The notes below the pieces were generated by a model, which saw only the letters and a program-made list of their open reading frames with translations, searched no databases and was not told the origin of the DNA. 64,000 nucleotides of DNA from Akebia trifoliata (Eukaryota; Streptophyta; Magnoliopsida; Ranunculales; Lardizabalaceae), in contig CM030706.1 of assembly GCA_017979445.1 (NCBI GenBank), positions 18,958,967 through 19,022,966 on the forward strand. The letters run 5' to 3'. Positions 49,700 to 62,692 of the stretch are shown here, piece by piece (within the stretch, counting starts at the first letter, position 1; every line of letters begins with the position of its first letter). The position numbers and the translations under genes are program-made.

Positions 49700-50017
49700 A
49701 TTGATTTTAGGTCTTCAATTTTGAGTTCTTTCTATTGATCTCAAATTTTCGATTTTGAAATCTTTTTATTGATATCAGATTTTGGGTTTTGAAGTTCTTT
49801 CTATTGATCTCAGATTTTTGGTTTTGGGTTTATACTAATAATCTCATATTTTTAGTTTATAATTCATACTATTGATTTTAAATTTTTGGTTTTGAGTTCT
49901 TACTATTGATCTAAGATTTTCGATTTTGAGTTCTTTTTATTGATATCAGATTTTCGATTTTGAGTTCATACTGTTGATCTTAGATTTTTGGTTTATAGTT
50001 CATACTATCGATTTTCA
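49700..50017. repeat. Tandem repeat, about nine units of 34-36 bp
   Basis: Unit consensus resembles ttttgagttcttwctattga followed by tctcagattttcga, with units drifting gradually. It lies in the internal region of the outer element, just before the inner LTR starts at 50018. No spacer/repeat structure of a CRISPR kind. Confidence 0.85.
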
Positions 50018-51643
50018 TGTAGATGCATGAGCTTCGAAACCTTTGTGAAGGTTTGAGCTCATCTACTTGGGTATTGGAGTTGTCACCATTCAATTAAGGT
50101 GTGAATGGACCCCATAAAATTATTTTCAAAATTAATTTTCCTTGGCTTATGTGACTCTCATAACTAAAAGAATATGTAAAGGTCTACCTAAAATTCTAAG
50201 TATGAGAGTTCGGTTGAGGGACAAGGAAGGTGTTAGGCACCTTGTCCCTCCCATCCAAAAATGGTTACCAATATGACCATAGATGAAGCTTTTAAAAATA
50301 TTTTTTGGGTTTTTAAAAATAGAGGAGATTATAGAAAATGTAGATACACGTGGGTTTTGAGCTCATCTACATAGGTTTAGGAGCCGCCGCCATTCAATTA
50401 AAGTGTGAATGGACACTATAAAAAAAATTATGAAATTCTATTTTTTAGCTTTTAGTGGCTCATATATCCAAAAGATAAAATAAATGGTCTACCTAAAGAT
50501 TTATAGTAAGGTGGTTCGGTTGAGGGACAAAGAAGGTATTAGGCACCTTGTCCCACCCATCCTAAGATAGTTACCAATATATGATCATAAGTAAAGATTA
50601 TAAACTTTTTTTTTGATTTTTGAAAATAAAGAAAATTATAGAAAACTAAGGAAAATTGACTATAATTTTGTTTCGAAAAATTAACAACTCAATATGATGG
50701 ACAAGCCCTTATTAGAAATAGGTGTTTGCTAGATTTTTTTGTGAGTTTGATATTTTGACGGAAATCCACATGGATCTCATCATTTGGAGTCTCAAAACTT
50801 CAATGCAAGTTTATGTGCTCATTAGAGAGATTTTATTTATTGGTTTGATCCTTTGGTGAGGTTCATGATTTGAACCACCATATAAGAATCAAGACTACAT
50901 GCATGAGATTTTGTCCATTTTGGACTACTTTTGTTGGTTCTAAAGGTTGAATACAGGTCTATAAAGACCAATATTATTTCTTATAGCAATTTTAGAAGAA
51001 AGTGTATACAAAGTATATGCATGTGATGGACTTATTAAGAGAAAATTACCTCCAATGAGGGTTTACTTTTTAACTCTATTGCCATCAAAGAAAGCAAGAT
51101 AAAAGGCAACTATTCTAGAATTGAAACTGTAAGGAATTGAAATCACCTATGCTATGGAAATTATATTGTATAAGAGTGAATGAAATTAAGACAATCCTAA
51201 TCTAATGCTCTCAAGGAGCATATTAGGACATATTGGGGAAAATTACCTCAAAGAGGGATTATTCTCTCTCCCCTAGCCTCTGGACTAAAGATCTAAGAGA
51301 CTGCATTAAAAAGTATGAAATTAAACTTGCATATAGGAAAAGTGCTTAAAATAAAGAGGGGGGAGGTAATAAGAAAGGAAATATTAGAGAGGGTGAATAG
51401 AGGGTTTAACATCACCTTGGTCTTCTTCTTTTCTTCTTTCTTCTTCTTCTTAGTTTGTTCTTCTAGGAAATTTTAAAGAGGTTTTGAGATAATAGCAAAC
51501 CTCAGAGAGGTTTGGGAATAATTTGAACATAATTTTAAATCATCAAATGAGTTCCCTTTGCCTTTGCCTTAAATATGGGTCATATTATAGGAGTTTGGAA
51601 AATCCTTGGGGATAAACTTGTCCTAAAATCTAAGGTTCTCGTT
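50018..51643. mobile_element. Inner gypsy-type LTR, left part, with internal tandem duplication
   Basis: Starts TGTAGATGCATGAGC. The first unit of about 320 bp (50018-50338: gagctcatctac, gccattcaattaa-gtgtgaatgga, ggtctacctaaa, ttgagggacaa-gaaggt-ttaggcaccttgtcc) is repeated at 50339-50640. The LTR is interrupted at 51644 by the LARD-like element and resumes after 61304, ending GTATCTACA at 62378, for an LTR of about 2.7 kb. The frame holds no protein. Confidence 0.6.
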
Positions 51644-54600
51644 TGTGGCGCCCCGCCGAAACGCTAACACAAATCCCCATGTCAGATCTCGAGGTATTAT
51701 GTAGCACCTCGAAATTTCGGCATGGTCTCCTCTGTTTATGTTAGCATTCCAAGGCGTTCAACCTGCACCTGATAAACGACATACAATCCTGCATACATAT
51801 ACAAAATATAATACTAGCGGAAGCCTATATAAGTCTAATAACGTACGAATTATCAGAGTGCGGAAGAAGAAAATTTACGGGATTATACAAAATTTTCTCA
51901 CTCTAACAAGAATCCTAACGCTCAATACAAATCTATAATACTCCTAGACAAATGGAGTATAACTCCAATACTTACCAAGTGACAAAGTCTGGCTATCTAT
52001 TTGACCCACCAGATGATTCTCACTCGTGCTCTATACTTGTCTCGCCAAGCTTTAGATCTGAAACTAAAAAAAATAGAGAAGGAAAGGGTGAGTAACAAGG
52101 GTTACCCAGTAAGGAAGCAACAATTTCTGCCAATAACCTCTCCTAACATGAACGAATAAACATACTGAATCATTTTAAAATAAACAAAATTTTACAGAAG
52201 AAAACTACGATTAACTGGTACATATAGCCAGGGATGAGCAACTAAACATTTTAAAACTCACATTACATCGATCAGCAGTACTCACTATAACATTCTCTTT
52301 TTATACAAATCTAATTGATCAAATGGAAACAATAAACATGCATTTCATCTTATATATCAAAATAAGCAACATATACATAATACACAATGGTGGAGTATTG
52401 GAATTAGAGAGTTGGGATTCACGACTGGATCGCTCCCAGTCGGGACATGATGTTACAATTCTTCTCGGGTTTTTAGTTCCTGATTTTGTGGCTGGTCGCT
52501 GTTTACCACGCTTGGTTGACCATTTATCCGGCTCAGGCTGGCCGTTTGACGTGACCGTAAGCAATGGGTCTCTTTTCGATGTGTCAGAACGTTCGACTAC
52601 TATAGATTGTTAGTGATCACTGACTAATCATCTTCGTCTATGCCTATCAGGCGTACATGTGATTCCCAAAGATACAAACCATTCGTATACGACCACCTTT
52701 ACATTACAAGTTCACTGGTAAAGATAGAGAGGAATAAACCCGGATTCCAGTTGTGACTCCACTCTCATACGCGTCCCATACCACGTATGAGTTTGGTGGT
52801 CCCTACCGTACATCCCAGGATAGTACACCACTCCGGATGATATGATGCACTATCCCTTCAGGCATTCACAAACTCTTTAACAGCTCACAAAATAGCTACT
52901 TATATATATTATTTTCATTTGAAAACAAAAGAGAAATTAACAATACAAGGTTGAGAATAGATATCCAGTTTCCTACCATGCAAGTGTGGCCACCCGGCCT
53001 AAAATAAATAACATAACAGAGCGCCTCGCGCTAACAGAAAGTAAATAAACATGCAACCAGTAACATTATCCCTGGATATCCGTTCACCAACCTGCATACA
53101 ACACAACAACGTAAAATGCAGACATCACCCCTCGGGTGTGACTCTGACATTTTACCATTTCATACCCTTTTTCCCTTTTTTTCGACTTTTACAGTTTTCA
53201 ATCTCTTCATAAAATATCCATTTTCTGATATTCATCAACTCAATATGAGTTCATTGAATATTAAATCACATTTTTCAACTATACAATTTATTTCTATCAA
53301 TAATATTGAAAAAAAAATACAAATTTCATATCAAAACGGGGTCCGAGCAGTGCACAAGACCCAATTTATGGCAATAACCCGTTAAAATACTCTACCCACG
53401 TATAATTTGTTAAAAATACAATTAAACATATCAAACATGCAATTTCTGGCGTGAATTTTGAAATAAACAAAGAATTCTATATTTCGAAAATACATCCAAA
53501 TTTTTCCAATAAAATCCTAAATGCAATTTTCACAATCTATGATTATTAATAGAAATTCAGAGTTCCTTACAATGTCTAGGCGAAAGGATCGAAGCGTGTG
53601 CGCGAAATCGAGGCGATTGCGCGGAATTCGAGACGGATCAAACTTCGAAGCGGCTGATTTTCGAAATCGACCCGGTGGTTTCGAAGATCTCGATGTGCTC
53701 GTCTCTTCTCCCTTCTACGGCGAAAGACGGTTTGACCCCGAAATCGATGAAAACCGAGGTCGAAGTTACGAAAATCTCCGTATAAAAATACGGCTGATTT
53801 TTGACTATACGGGGTGAAAAAACGAGAAAACGGAAGGAACTTGGTTGGGTTATGTAGAGAATGAGGCTGCGGACGTTTCTCCCTTCTGCGTCGGAAAGCG
53901 ATTTGACCCCGAAACGGACGAAATCCGAGGTCAAAGTTTCGAAATTTCCGTATCCAAATACGGCTGATTTTTGACGATATCGGATGAAATAGAAAGTGAA
54001 ATGAAGAAAGTTTGGGTGGGTTTTGTAGAGAACGTAGCTGCGGACATTTCTCCCTTCTGCGTCGATTGTCGACGGCGAGCCGTTTGTGAGAGATCTGAGG
54101 TGGAAGGTCGAAGAGAAAAGAAAAAAAAAATTGTTTTATATGTCTCGGCCGTATGGACGCGTTGGGGAAGATGAGTTATATAAAAAAAAATTAAAAATAT
54201 TATTTAAATAACATGTGGGACAAATTCGGTATTTTGTCAATTGTTTCGATCGTCGATAACTTTATCATCCGGACTCCAAAACTGACAAATGAATACTCTA
54301 TTTCGCCTAATTTTTCATTCCGGATCTAATGGTATAGTCAATTTCTACAAATTATGTCTCCATCAAAAATTTACATTTTTGGCCTGACGTGACCCCTAAA
54401 CTTGATGTCGTTTTCGTTTTTGGCGATAATTCAACTTCCTGATCTCCAAAAATGACAAATAAATAGTCCATGTTGAATAATTTTTCGTTATGAACCCAAT
54501 GGTATGATCGAATTTTAAAAATTATTCTCTAACAAAAAGTCACTGTTTTAGCCTGGTCCGACCCGGTAATCGAGGATTTTGCAACTTTTATATTCGGACT

Positions 54601-54788
54601 CGCATTTGAGCGTGCTTACAGGCTAAACTATGTTTTTCGATCATTTTGAATCTAATGGTGAGGTCAGATTCCATTAAAAATGATCAAAAACATCCTAAGT
54701 TTTACCCTAAATCCCACTTTCAAGATTTTCTTAAAATCCACTATTTATTTTTTTCTCGAGATACGAATTAAAAATTCGGGGTGTTACA
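51644..54788 (-). mobile_element. LARD-like element, LTR copy A (3145 bp)
   Basis: Runs from TGTGGCGCCCCGCC to GGGTGTTACA. Preceded by TSD TCGTT (51639-51643). Almost the same base for base as copy B at 58152, with scattered substitutions and short indels. Because the element is antisense, this is its 3' LTR. Contains a 171-bp tandem array at 53.7-54.1 kb. Confidence 0.95.
53707..54064. repeat. 171-bp tandem units inside the LTR
   Basis: The anchor tctcccttctRcg appears at 53707, 53878 and 54049, exactly 171 bases apart each time. Between anchors come ttgaccccgaaa, cgaggtc-aagtt, atacggctgatttttgac. The second unit is complete, the third is cut short. The same array is in the other LTR (near 60213-60570) with small indels. 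Confidence 0.85.
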
Positions 54789-57700
54789 TTCTCCCCCCCT
54801 TAATAAAAATTTCGTCCTCGAAATTGAAATCATACTTATCAAACTTTGTCGCAATTCCACTAACACGACATGTATAATAAACACTACCTATTTTCGATTA
54901 CTATCTATTCTTAGTCCCAAGCCAATCTCATTTATAACTCGTAGACTTATGTCTCCCATATTCCGTCAACCCAACACATTCATTAATTAATCACTCTAAT
55001 TCAAACTTGTACTCCAACTAATCCATTATTTGTATAACCACAAGATAACAATCAATTCACATTGTATCACTTCCCCACAATGTCTATCAACCACAATCCT
55101 TTCACATCTTCTTTATTCTTTATCTTTACTTTTCTCATCAATTACATCGTCTATTATGTTTTACTCATAATTATTATGAATATTACTCCCAATGCATAGT
55201 CTTACCGCAACACACCACTATCCTTATATTCGATTCGATATTACATTTTTACTTATTGCGATATTTCCTCAAAACCTCTGTCATAACCTTTATAATTTAA
55301 AATCTTACTCGAGGGGATAAATCCTACATTTATTTTCTCACAATTCCATTAAGTCACCATTAATGTAACATTATCACAAGATTATTCTTTCTCACATTTT
55401 ACATCGACCCACCTCCTAACTTATGCTCTACTAAATCTCTTTAGGATGGATGTGGGCACAGGCAGGTGGTGGTCACTGCTTCTACGGAATCATAATATTT
55501 ACTTATACCACTTTTGTTTCGATGAGTGAAAATGAGCCACAATCGAAATCTCGAAACGAGTACTTGTCTATAGAAAGTATTGATCACGTAACGAAAACGA
55601 TAATAATAAAATCTCTACTAGAAGTGATCGTGAAATGAGAAGGCAAAAGAAGAGTTAAAGCTGACACTAAGGATAGAAAGATGAAAGGCAAAAGATGATC
55701 TATCTTTTTAAAGAATGATAATCAATTCAAGAAGTCGTAAAGCAAGAGCTGCTTCATCTAATAGTTCAATCGTTAGGCCTCCCAAAGTTAAGTCATCTTC
55801 AATCGAAAAGAGATATACGCAACTCCCTGTGTTGATATTCGAGGAAGTAGCTCTCGATATGAAGGATATACAAGAAACACCTACTTATCTACTAGCGTAA
55901 TATCCGAGTAATTGACTAGACTATTGATATAAAGACTAGCGTACCAATTGAACATCACTTGTCTTTTCACACTTTACAATTATTCTAATACCTATTTTGC
56001 AAGTTCTTAAATGATCTTCCAAAAATCTTATTCTTTCTTCGCAAGGCCTCTCAATGGTATAAATAATTTCAATACTTGACCTGTGTCAGTGGTTTCTAGC
56101 TCTAGCAAGTGTGCAAACTCTTCACAGAATTATATGATCTAGAGGAACTAGTATTGAATATAACTCCACTTTTTAATATTATAATTAAAAATCATTACTT
56201 CCAAAACTTCATCGGAGATAGGTACTTTCTCCTAGGTCATAGCTTTTACTTGCGCCTGTGATAGAGGATATTCTTTCTTGATATGTCTCACCTGATCAAA
56301 CGCGTAACAATGTCAATGATCTTATCTTCATAGATCTCTGTGAAGTGGGTAGTTGGAAGACTAGGGTCTGTAGGCTCTGAACCTGCCTTGTTGATTCCTT
56401 TGGCCCTGTTGGCATCATTGGAGCTTCAACTGCTCTCTAACTCAGTGATGGGAAAACTCTACAACTTGATAGTGGAGGAGTTCTATATTGTGGATACCTT
56501 GATCCGGGGAAGATTAGCCTCGAATTCATCGACCTCTTGGCCGGATCTGATCTGGGAAGAAAAGAAATCTAAGGTCAACTCATTTGTCCCTTGGAGGTCT
56601 GAAACTCTATCTCCTCTCATTCTATCCTTTAAGCTCGATTTACCGTATCTCTATAATTGGTAATCTCAATCATCGACCTCCTGGCCCTTAGGTAAGTTTA
56701 TAGTCCTCTAAAGAATTTACGGGCCTTCTACAGATCTGTCAGGATAAGCTCGGGAGCATATCGTGACAACCTAATGTACATCATATCTTAGTCTCTGTAA
56801 TTGATAGATTACCCTGCACTAATCTCAAAAACTTAGTATTTGATTTCTCGAGTAATCTCGGATATAAATCTATCGAGAAATATCCTCTCGAAGTTTACCC
56901 ACTCAAACGATCCATCTCCCAATACATTCATCTCAAAATGTTACTAATGATTGGCATCCTCGTTCAACTGGAATGTAATCACCGTCACCCATTGATCTCT
57001 TGGGTATTACATGATACTCAAAATCTTTCAGGTCTTCAAAATCCACTCATTGACCTCAATCGGATCGGAAAAACCCCCAAATCTTGGTGGACGTAATCGT
57101 TGAAAATTCTACAACCACATTATTGGATTTACTTATCATTTGGGCTGGGGAATTCTCTCATTCTTCAAAGGCACGACCTTGTGGTAATGGTCTCTAAGGT
57201 TGAATAGTATTTCTCTTGAGAATAAGTCCAGCGATTCCTCATTTCTTGGATTTAATGGTACACCTTACAATTGTGGTAAGTCTTGTACAATCTCTCACTT
57301 CCGATCGCTAGTCTTGTATGTTCGAGATGGCATGAATACGTTATCAACTTTAGTAATTATCTCATACATTGGTTTGTCTAGTATATTTCGAAGCCACACA
57401 TCCTTAATCAACTAACGTTGACCCAAATATTACTTTCATTTATGTCCCAATTTGCTACATTCATAACATACCACAACATTTTTCTTTCGATGGATTTAGT
57501 AGTATATGTTGTTTCTTATAAAATTCTTCCATCCATTGAGTTGGTATGTCTATAATATCCTCCTCACGTATTGTTATTTTTCCTAAGAATTTGCTAATTT
57601 CGTAATTGTTTGTCTCTTATTACATACTAATTGCGTTATTTCCACTTGGCTTCGAGGTGTTAGTGGTTGCATTATTCATATTTCTTCTCTAAACTTGTCA

Positions 57701-58151
57701 TGAGACTCAACCACCTATCCGATGAATGATATTAGTTGTGATATCAGGTCAAATGTCTGATCCAGAACCTATCTTGTCTCTGTTGCATTTTGGCCTCTAC
57801 CTTGTCCATTCCTCTAGTTTATGTTCATCCGTATTAAGGCACTTATCATAATAAGGCCAAAGCTACTCTTACGTAACTATGAATTACTATCATAGATTGG
57901 AACTTAGTAATGGACTCCATTTCCATTACTAAAGAATAAACTTAGAATCCTATCTTAGGCTTACAAGGCTCTATAAACATCTAGACACGGAAGAACTCAT
58001 CATTCCAATACGGAATTACTAATGAGCTCGGATACCGAATTCCTAGTGACACTCTATGATTATCGCTCTAATATATGTGGTATCAGCTAACTCTTCAAAA
58101 CATAGCAGATCAGTATCCCATACGGATCTAATACTATGCTCTGATACCATC
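54789..58151 (-). mobile_element. LARD-like element, internal region (3.36 kb, non-coding)
   Basis: Next to copy A is a polypurine tract (minus AAGGGGGGGAGAA, plus 54789-54801 and following), and next to copy B is the PBS. Reading the minus strand I find only a broken Gag zinc knuckle, CYECSKLGH followed by stops (plus about 57440-57475). There is no protease, RT, RNase H or integrase frame, and 3.36 kb is too short for a normal gypsy gag-pol. The longest frames (56340-56663, 55450-55638, plus) are in the wrong direction and featureless. Confidence 0.85.
58138..58149 (-). other. Primer-binding site of the LARD-like element
   Basis: Minus strand TGGTATCAGAGC lies two bases inside LTR copy B. 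It is complementary to initiator tRNA-Met and fixes the element as antisense. Confidence 0.9.
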
Positions 58152-61100
58152 TGTGGCGCCCCGCCGAAACGCTAACACAAATCCCCATGTCAGATCTCGA
58201 GGTATTATGTAGCACCTCGAAATTTCGGCATGGTCTCCTCTGTTTATGTTAGCATTCCAAGGCGTTCAACCTGCACCTGATAAACGACATACAATCCTGC
58301 ATACATATACAAAATATAATACTAGCGGAAGCCTATATAAGTCTAATAACGTACGAATATCAGAGTGCGGAAGAAGAAAATTTACGGGATTATACAAAAT
58401 TTTCTCACTCTAACAAGAATCCTAACGCTCAATACAAATCTATAATACTCCTAGACAAATGGAGTATAACTTAATACTTACCAAGTGACAAAGTCTGGCT
58501 ATCTATTTGACCCACCAGATGATTCTCACTCGTGCTCTATACTTGTCTCGCCAAGCTTTAGATCTGAAACTAAAAAAAATAGAGAAGGAAAGGGTGAGTA
58601 ACAAGGGTTACCCAGTAAGGAAGCAACAATTTCTGCCAATAACCTCTCCTAACATGAACGAATAAACATACTGAATCATTTTAAAATAAATAAAATTTTA
58701 CAGAAGAAAACTATGATTAACTGGTACATATAGTCAGGGATGAGCAACTAAACATTTTAAAACTCACATTACATCGATCAGCAGTACTCACTATAACATT
58801 CTCTTTTTATACAAATCTAATTGATCAAATGGAAACAATAAACATTCATTTCATCTTATATATCAAAATAAGCAACAGATACATAATACACAATGGTGGA
58901 GTATTGGAATTAGAGAGTTGGGATTCACGACTGGATCGCTCCCAGTCGAGACATGATGTTACAATTCTTCTCGGGTTTTTAGTTCCTGATTTTGTGGCTG
59001 GTCACTGTTTACCACGCTTGGTTGACCATTTATCCGGCTCAGGCTGGCCGTTTGACGTGACCGTAAGCAATGGGTCTCTTTTCGATGTGTCAGAACGTTC
59101 GACTACTATAGATTGTTAGTGATCACTGACTAATCATCTTCGTCTATGCCTATCAGGCGTACATGTGATTCCCAAATATACAAACCATTCGTATACGACC
59201 ACCTTTACATTACAAGTTCACTGGTAAAGATAGAGAGGAATAAACCCGGATTCCAGTTGTGACTCCACTCTCATACGCGTCCCATACCACGTATGAGTTT
59301 GGTGGTCCCTACCGTACATCCCAGGATAGTACACCACTCCGGATGATATGATGCACTATCCCTTCAGGCATTCACAAACTCTTTAACAGCTCACAAAATA
59401 GCTACTTATATATATTATTTTCATTTGAAAACAAAAGAGAAATTAACAATACAAGGTTGAGAATAGATATCCAGTTTCCTACCATGCAAGTGTGGCCACC
59501 CGGCCTAAAATAAATAACATAACAGAGCGCCTCGCGCTAACAGAAAGTAAATAAACATGCAACCAGTAACATTATCCCTGGATATCCGTTCACCAACCTG
59601 CATACAACACAACAACGTAAAATGCAGACATCACCCCTCGGGTGACTCTGACATTTTACCATTTCATACCCTTTTTCCCTTTTTTTCGACTTTTACACAG
59701 TTTTCAATCTCTTCATAAAATATCCATTTTCTGATATTCATCAACTCAATATGAGTTCATTGAATATTAAATCACATTTTTCAACTATACAATTTATTTC
59801 TATCAATAATATTGAAAAAAAAATACAAATTTCATATCAAAACGGGGTCCGAGCAGTGCACAAGACCCAATTTATGGCAATAACCCGTTAAAATACTCTA
59901 CCCACGTATAATTTGTTAAAAATACAATTAAACATATCAAACATGCAATTTCTGGCGTGAATTTTGAAATAAACAAAGAATTCTATATTTCGAAAATACA
60001 TCCAAAATTTTCCAATAAAATCCTAAATGAAATTTTCACAATCTATGATTATTAATAGAAATTCAGAGTTCCTTACAATGTCTAGGCGAAAGGATCGAAG
60101 CGTGTGCGCGGAAATCGAGGAGATTGGCGCGGAATTCGAGACGGACCGAACTTCAAAGCGGCTGATTTTCGAAATCGACCCGGTGGTTTCGAAGATCTCG
60201 ATGTGCTCGTCTTTTCTCTCTTCTACGACGAAAGACAGTTTGACCCCGAAATCGATGAAAACCGAGGTCGAAGTTACGAAAATCTCCGTATAAAAATACG
60301 ACTGATTTTTGACTATACGGGGTGAAAAAACGAGAAAACGGAAGGAACTTGGTTGGGTTATGTAGAGAATGAGGCTGCGGACGTTTCTCCCTTCTGCGTC
60401 GGAAGCGATTTGACCCCGAAACGGACGAAATCCGAGGTCAAAGTTTCGAAATTTCCGTATCCAAATACGGCTGATTTTTGACGATATCGGATGAAATAGA
60501 AAGTGAAATGAAGAAAGGTTAGGTGGGTTTTGTAGAGAACGTAGCTGCGGACATTTCTCCCTTCTCTGCGTCGATTGTCGACGGCGAGCCGTTTGTGAGA
60601 GATCTGAGGTGGAAGGTCGAAGAAAAAAGAAAAAAAAAATTGTTTTATATGTCTCGGCCGTATGGACGCGTTGGGGAAGATGAGTTATATAAAAAAAATT
60701 AAAAATATTATTTAAATAACATGTGGGACAAATTCGGTATTTTGTCAATTGTTTCGATCGTCAATAACTTTATCATCCGGACTCCAAAATTGACAAATGA
60801 ATACTCTATTTCGCCTAATTTTTCATTCCGGAACTAATGGTATAGTCAATTTATACAAATTATGTCTCCATCAAAAATTTACATTTTTGGCCTGACGTGA
60901 CCCCTAAACTTGATGTCGTTTTCGTTTTTGGCGATAATTCAACTTCCTGATCTCCAAAAATGACAAATAAATAGTCCATGTTGAATAATTTTTCGTTATG
61001 AACCCAATGGTATGATCGAATTTTAAAAATTATTCTCTAACAAAAAGTCACTATTTTAGCCTGGTCCGACCCGATAATCGAGGATTTTGCAACTTTTATA

Positions 61101-61299
61101 TTCGGACTCGCATTTGAGCGTGCTTACAGGCTAAACTATGTTTTTCGATCATTTTGAATCTAATGGTGAGGTCAGATTCCATTAAAAATGATCAAAAACA
61201 TCCTAAAGTTTTACCTCTAAATCCCACTTTCAAGATTTTCTTAAAATTCCACTATTTATTTTTTCCTCGAGATACGAATTAAAAATTCAGGGTGTTACA
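58152..61299 (-). mobile_element. LARD-like element, LTR copy B (3148 bp)
   Basis: Runs from TGTGGCGCCCCGCC to GGGTGTTACA and is followed by TSD TCGTT (61300-61304), identical to the bases before copy A. It is the element's 5' LTR on the minus strand and should carry the promoter. Confidence 0.95.
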
Positions 61300-61304
61300 T
61301 CGTT

Positions 61305-62378
61305 ATTTACAACAAAACCTCTATAGACAACCCAAATGACCTCTATAATCCTTAGACTTAAGGGTCTTTCACCCACCTAAGTTCTCACCAATCATGATGA
61401 TCAAGATGGTAGGATGGTAAAAGGTCATAATTTTTAGAGAATTCTTTAAAGAGGGAAAAATAGTCTTAGGTCTTTGGTTTTGGGTCAAATCTTAGAGAAT
61501 TAGGCTAGATGGCATGTAAATATGAATGAGGATTTTGGGTATTAATGTCATCTAACTCAACTAACTCTTTAACAACCTAAGTTAGTCTAGTCTTTGCTCA
61601 ATAGTTTTAGAGAATTCTATGGGTTGGGCAAAACTGTTAAAATCTCTAGAACTTGATCTAATTACATTGACTCTTCTAGGATTGATGATAGAATTAGGGG
61701 GTACAAGTGTAAACTACCTAGATTAGGTTCTAACAACTTGAGGTTAGGATAACAATTACACTCATGTGGGGATCAAATTGACCAAGGGTCTTTGTCAAAA
61801 GAAAATGAGATTTACAAGAAGATCTTGATGGTGGGCTTATTAGGAAATTAAACTATGTGTAAAAAGGTATAATGGGGGTTCTCTTGAGAGAAAAATTAAT
61901 TAAAATGAGGATCAAAGGGTAATTAACCCTTAAAAAATTCGAGAGCATATGAGACTCAAAACCACCCAACAAAACAGGCTTTAGGTGACCAATGGTTAGT
62001 GTAAAATTTCATTCTAGCCGTTGGTCACCTCCATACTATGTAAAAATTCCTTTTGATCATTGGTAACCTATGGTCAGGATAAAAAAAGTTAAGCCTGGCC
62101 GTTGGTTACCTCCATACAGTGCAATTTTCTCTTCTGGTTATTGGTTACTTCCATACTAGACAATACTCTTTTTTGGACATTAGTAACTTATGATCAGGTT
62201 AAAATTTAAGCCTGGTCGTTGGTTACCTCTATACCAAGCTAAAATCATAAATGTATTTTGTTTGTTGGCTCGACATGGGGTCTTTGCAACCACTTGAAAA
62301 TTGACTTGAGTCAAGTCCCTTCTCAAAAGATTTTTGGTACTCTCATGCTCGGTCTAGGTAAAAAATGGGGTATCTACA
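61305..62378. mobile_element. Inner gypsy-type LTR, right part
   Basis: Continuation of the LTR broken at 51643 and ending GGGGTATCTACA, like the solo LTR end at 3460 (GGGGTGTCTACA). Between 61990 and 62240 are four or five imperfect copies of a module with cattggttacctccatact and tggtcaggataaaa, each about 60-90 bp. Confidence 0.6.
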
Positions 62379-62692
62379 GGTGCCCTTTTTTGTGAGAATT
62401 GTGTGCAGTGAATCACAAATATGTAGACTCAAACTCTTTTGTGCCTAACCAAGCTCGAGTTTGCTTACTTGTTCTCCTTTTTGTTTTAGTGAATTCAGAT
62501 TGAATCTTTGAAACCAAGGAATCGATCTTCCCAAGTTCTAGGTCTGATAGGGAGTTTGCTTGCTTGCTTGTTCTCCTTTTACTTTAGTGAATTCAGGTTT
62601 TGGCCTTGGGGTCTATTTCAATTTTTACAATTTGGAGGCGCTTTGCATCAAGGGCCTAGTCAACTTTGAGTGTCTACAATACTCTTTAAATT
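62379..62692. other. Short internal piece between LTRs
   Basis: ggtgccctttttt and following sequence directly after an LTR end looks like the start of an internal region. A local repeat of cttacttgttctccttttt-ttagtgaattcag occurs at 62463-62500 and 62562-62600. No coding capacity. Confidence 0.4.

Noticed and set aside
49700..50017. Regularly spaced repeats suggesting a CRISPR array
   Set aside because: Units are contiguous and drift gradually with no unique spacers. The context is a plant retrotransposon.
52323..52613. A 96-codon frame present twice (also 58829-59119)
   Set aside because: The repetition is explained by the two LTR copies. The frame is antisense to the element and has no known motif.
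60023..60748. A 241-codon minus-strand frame in LTR copy B
   Set aside because: The other LTR copy breaks this frame with small indels, and the sequence has no recognisable domain, so chance opening in an LTR is likelier.
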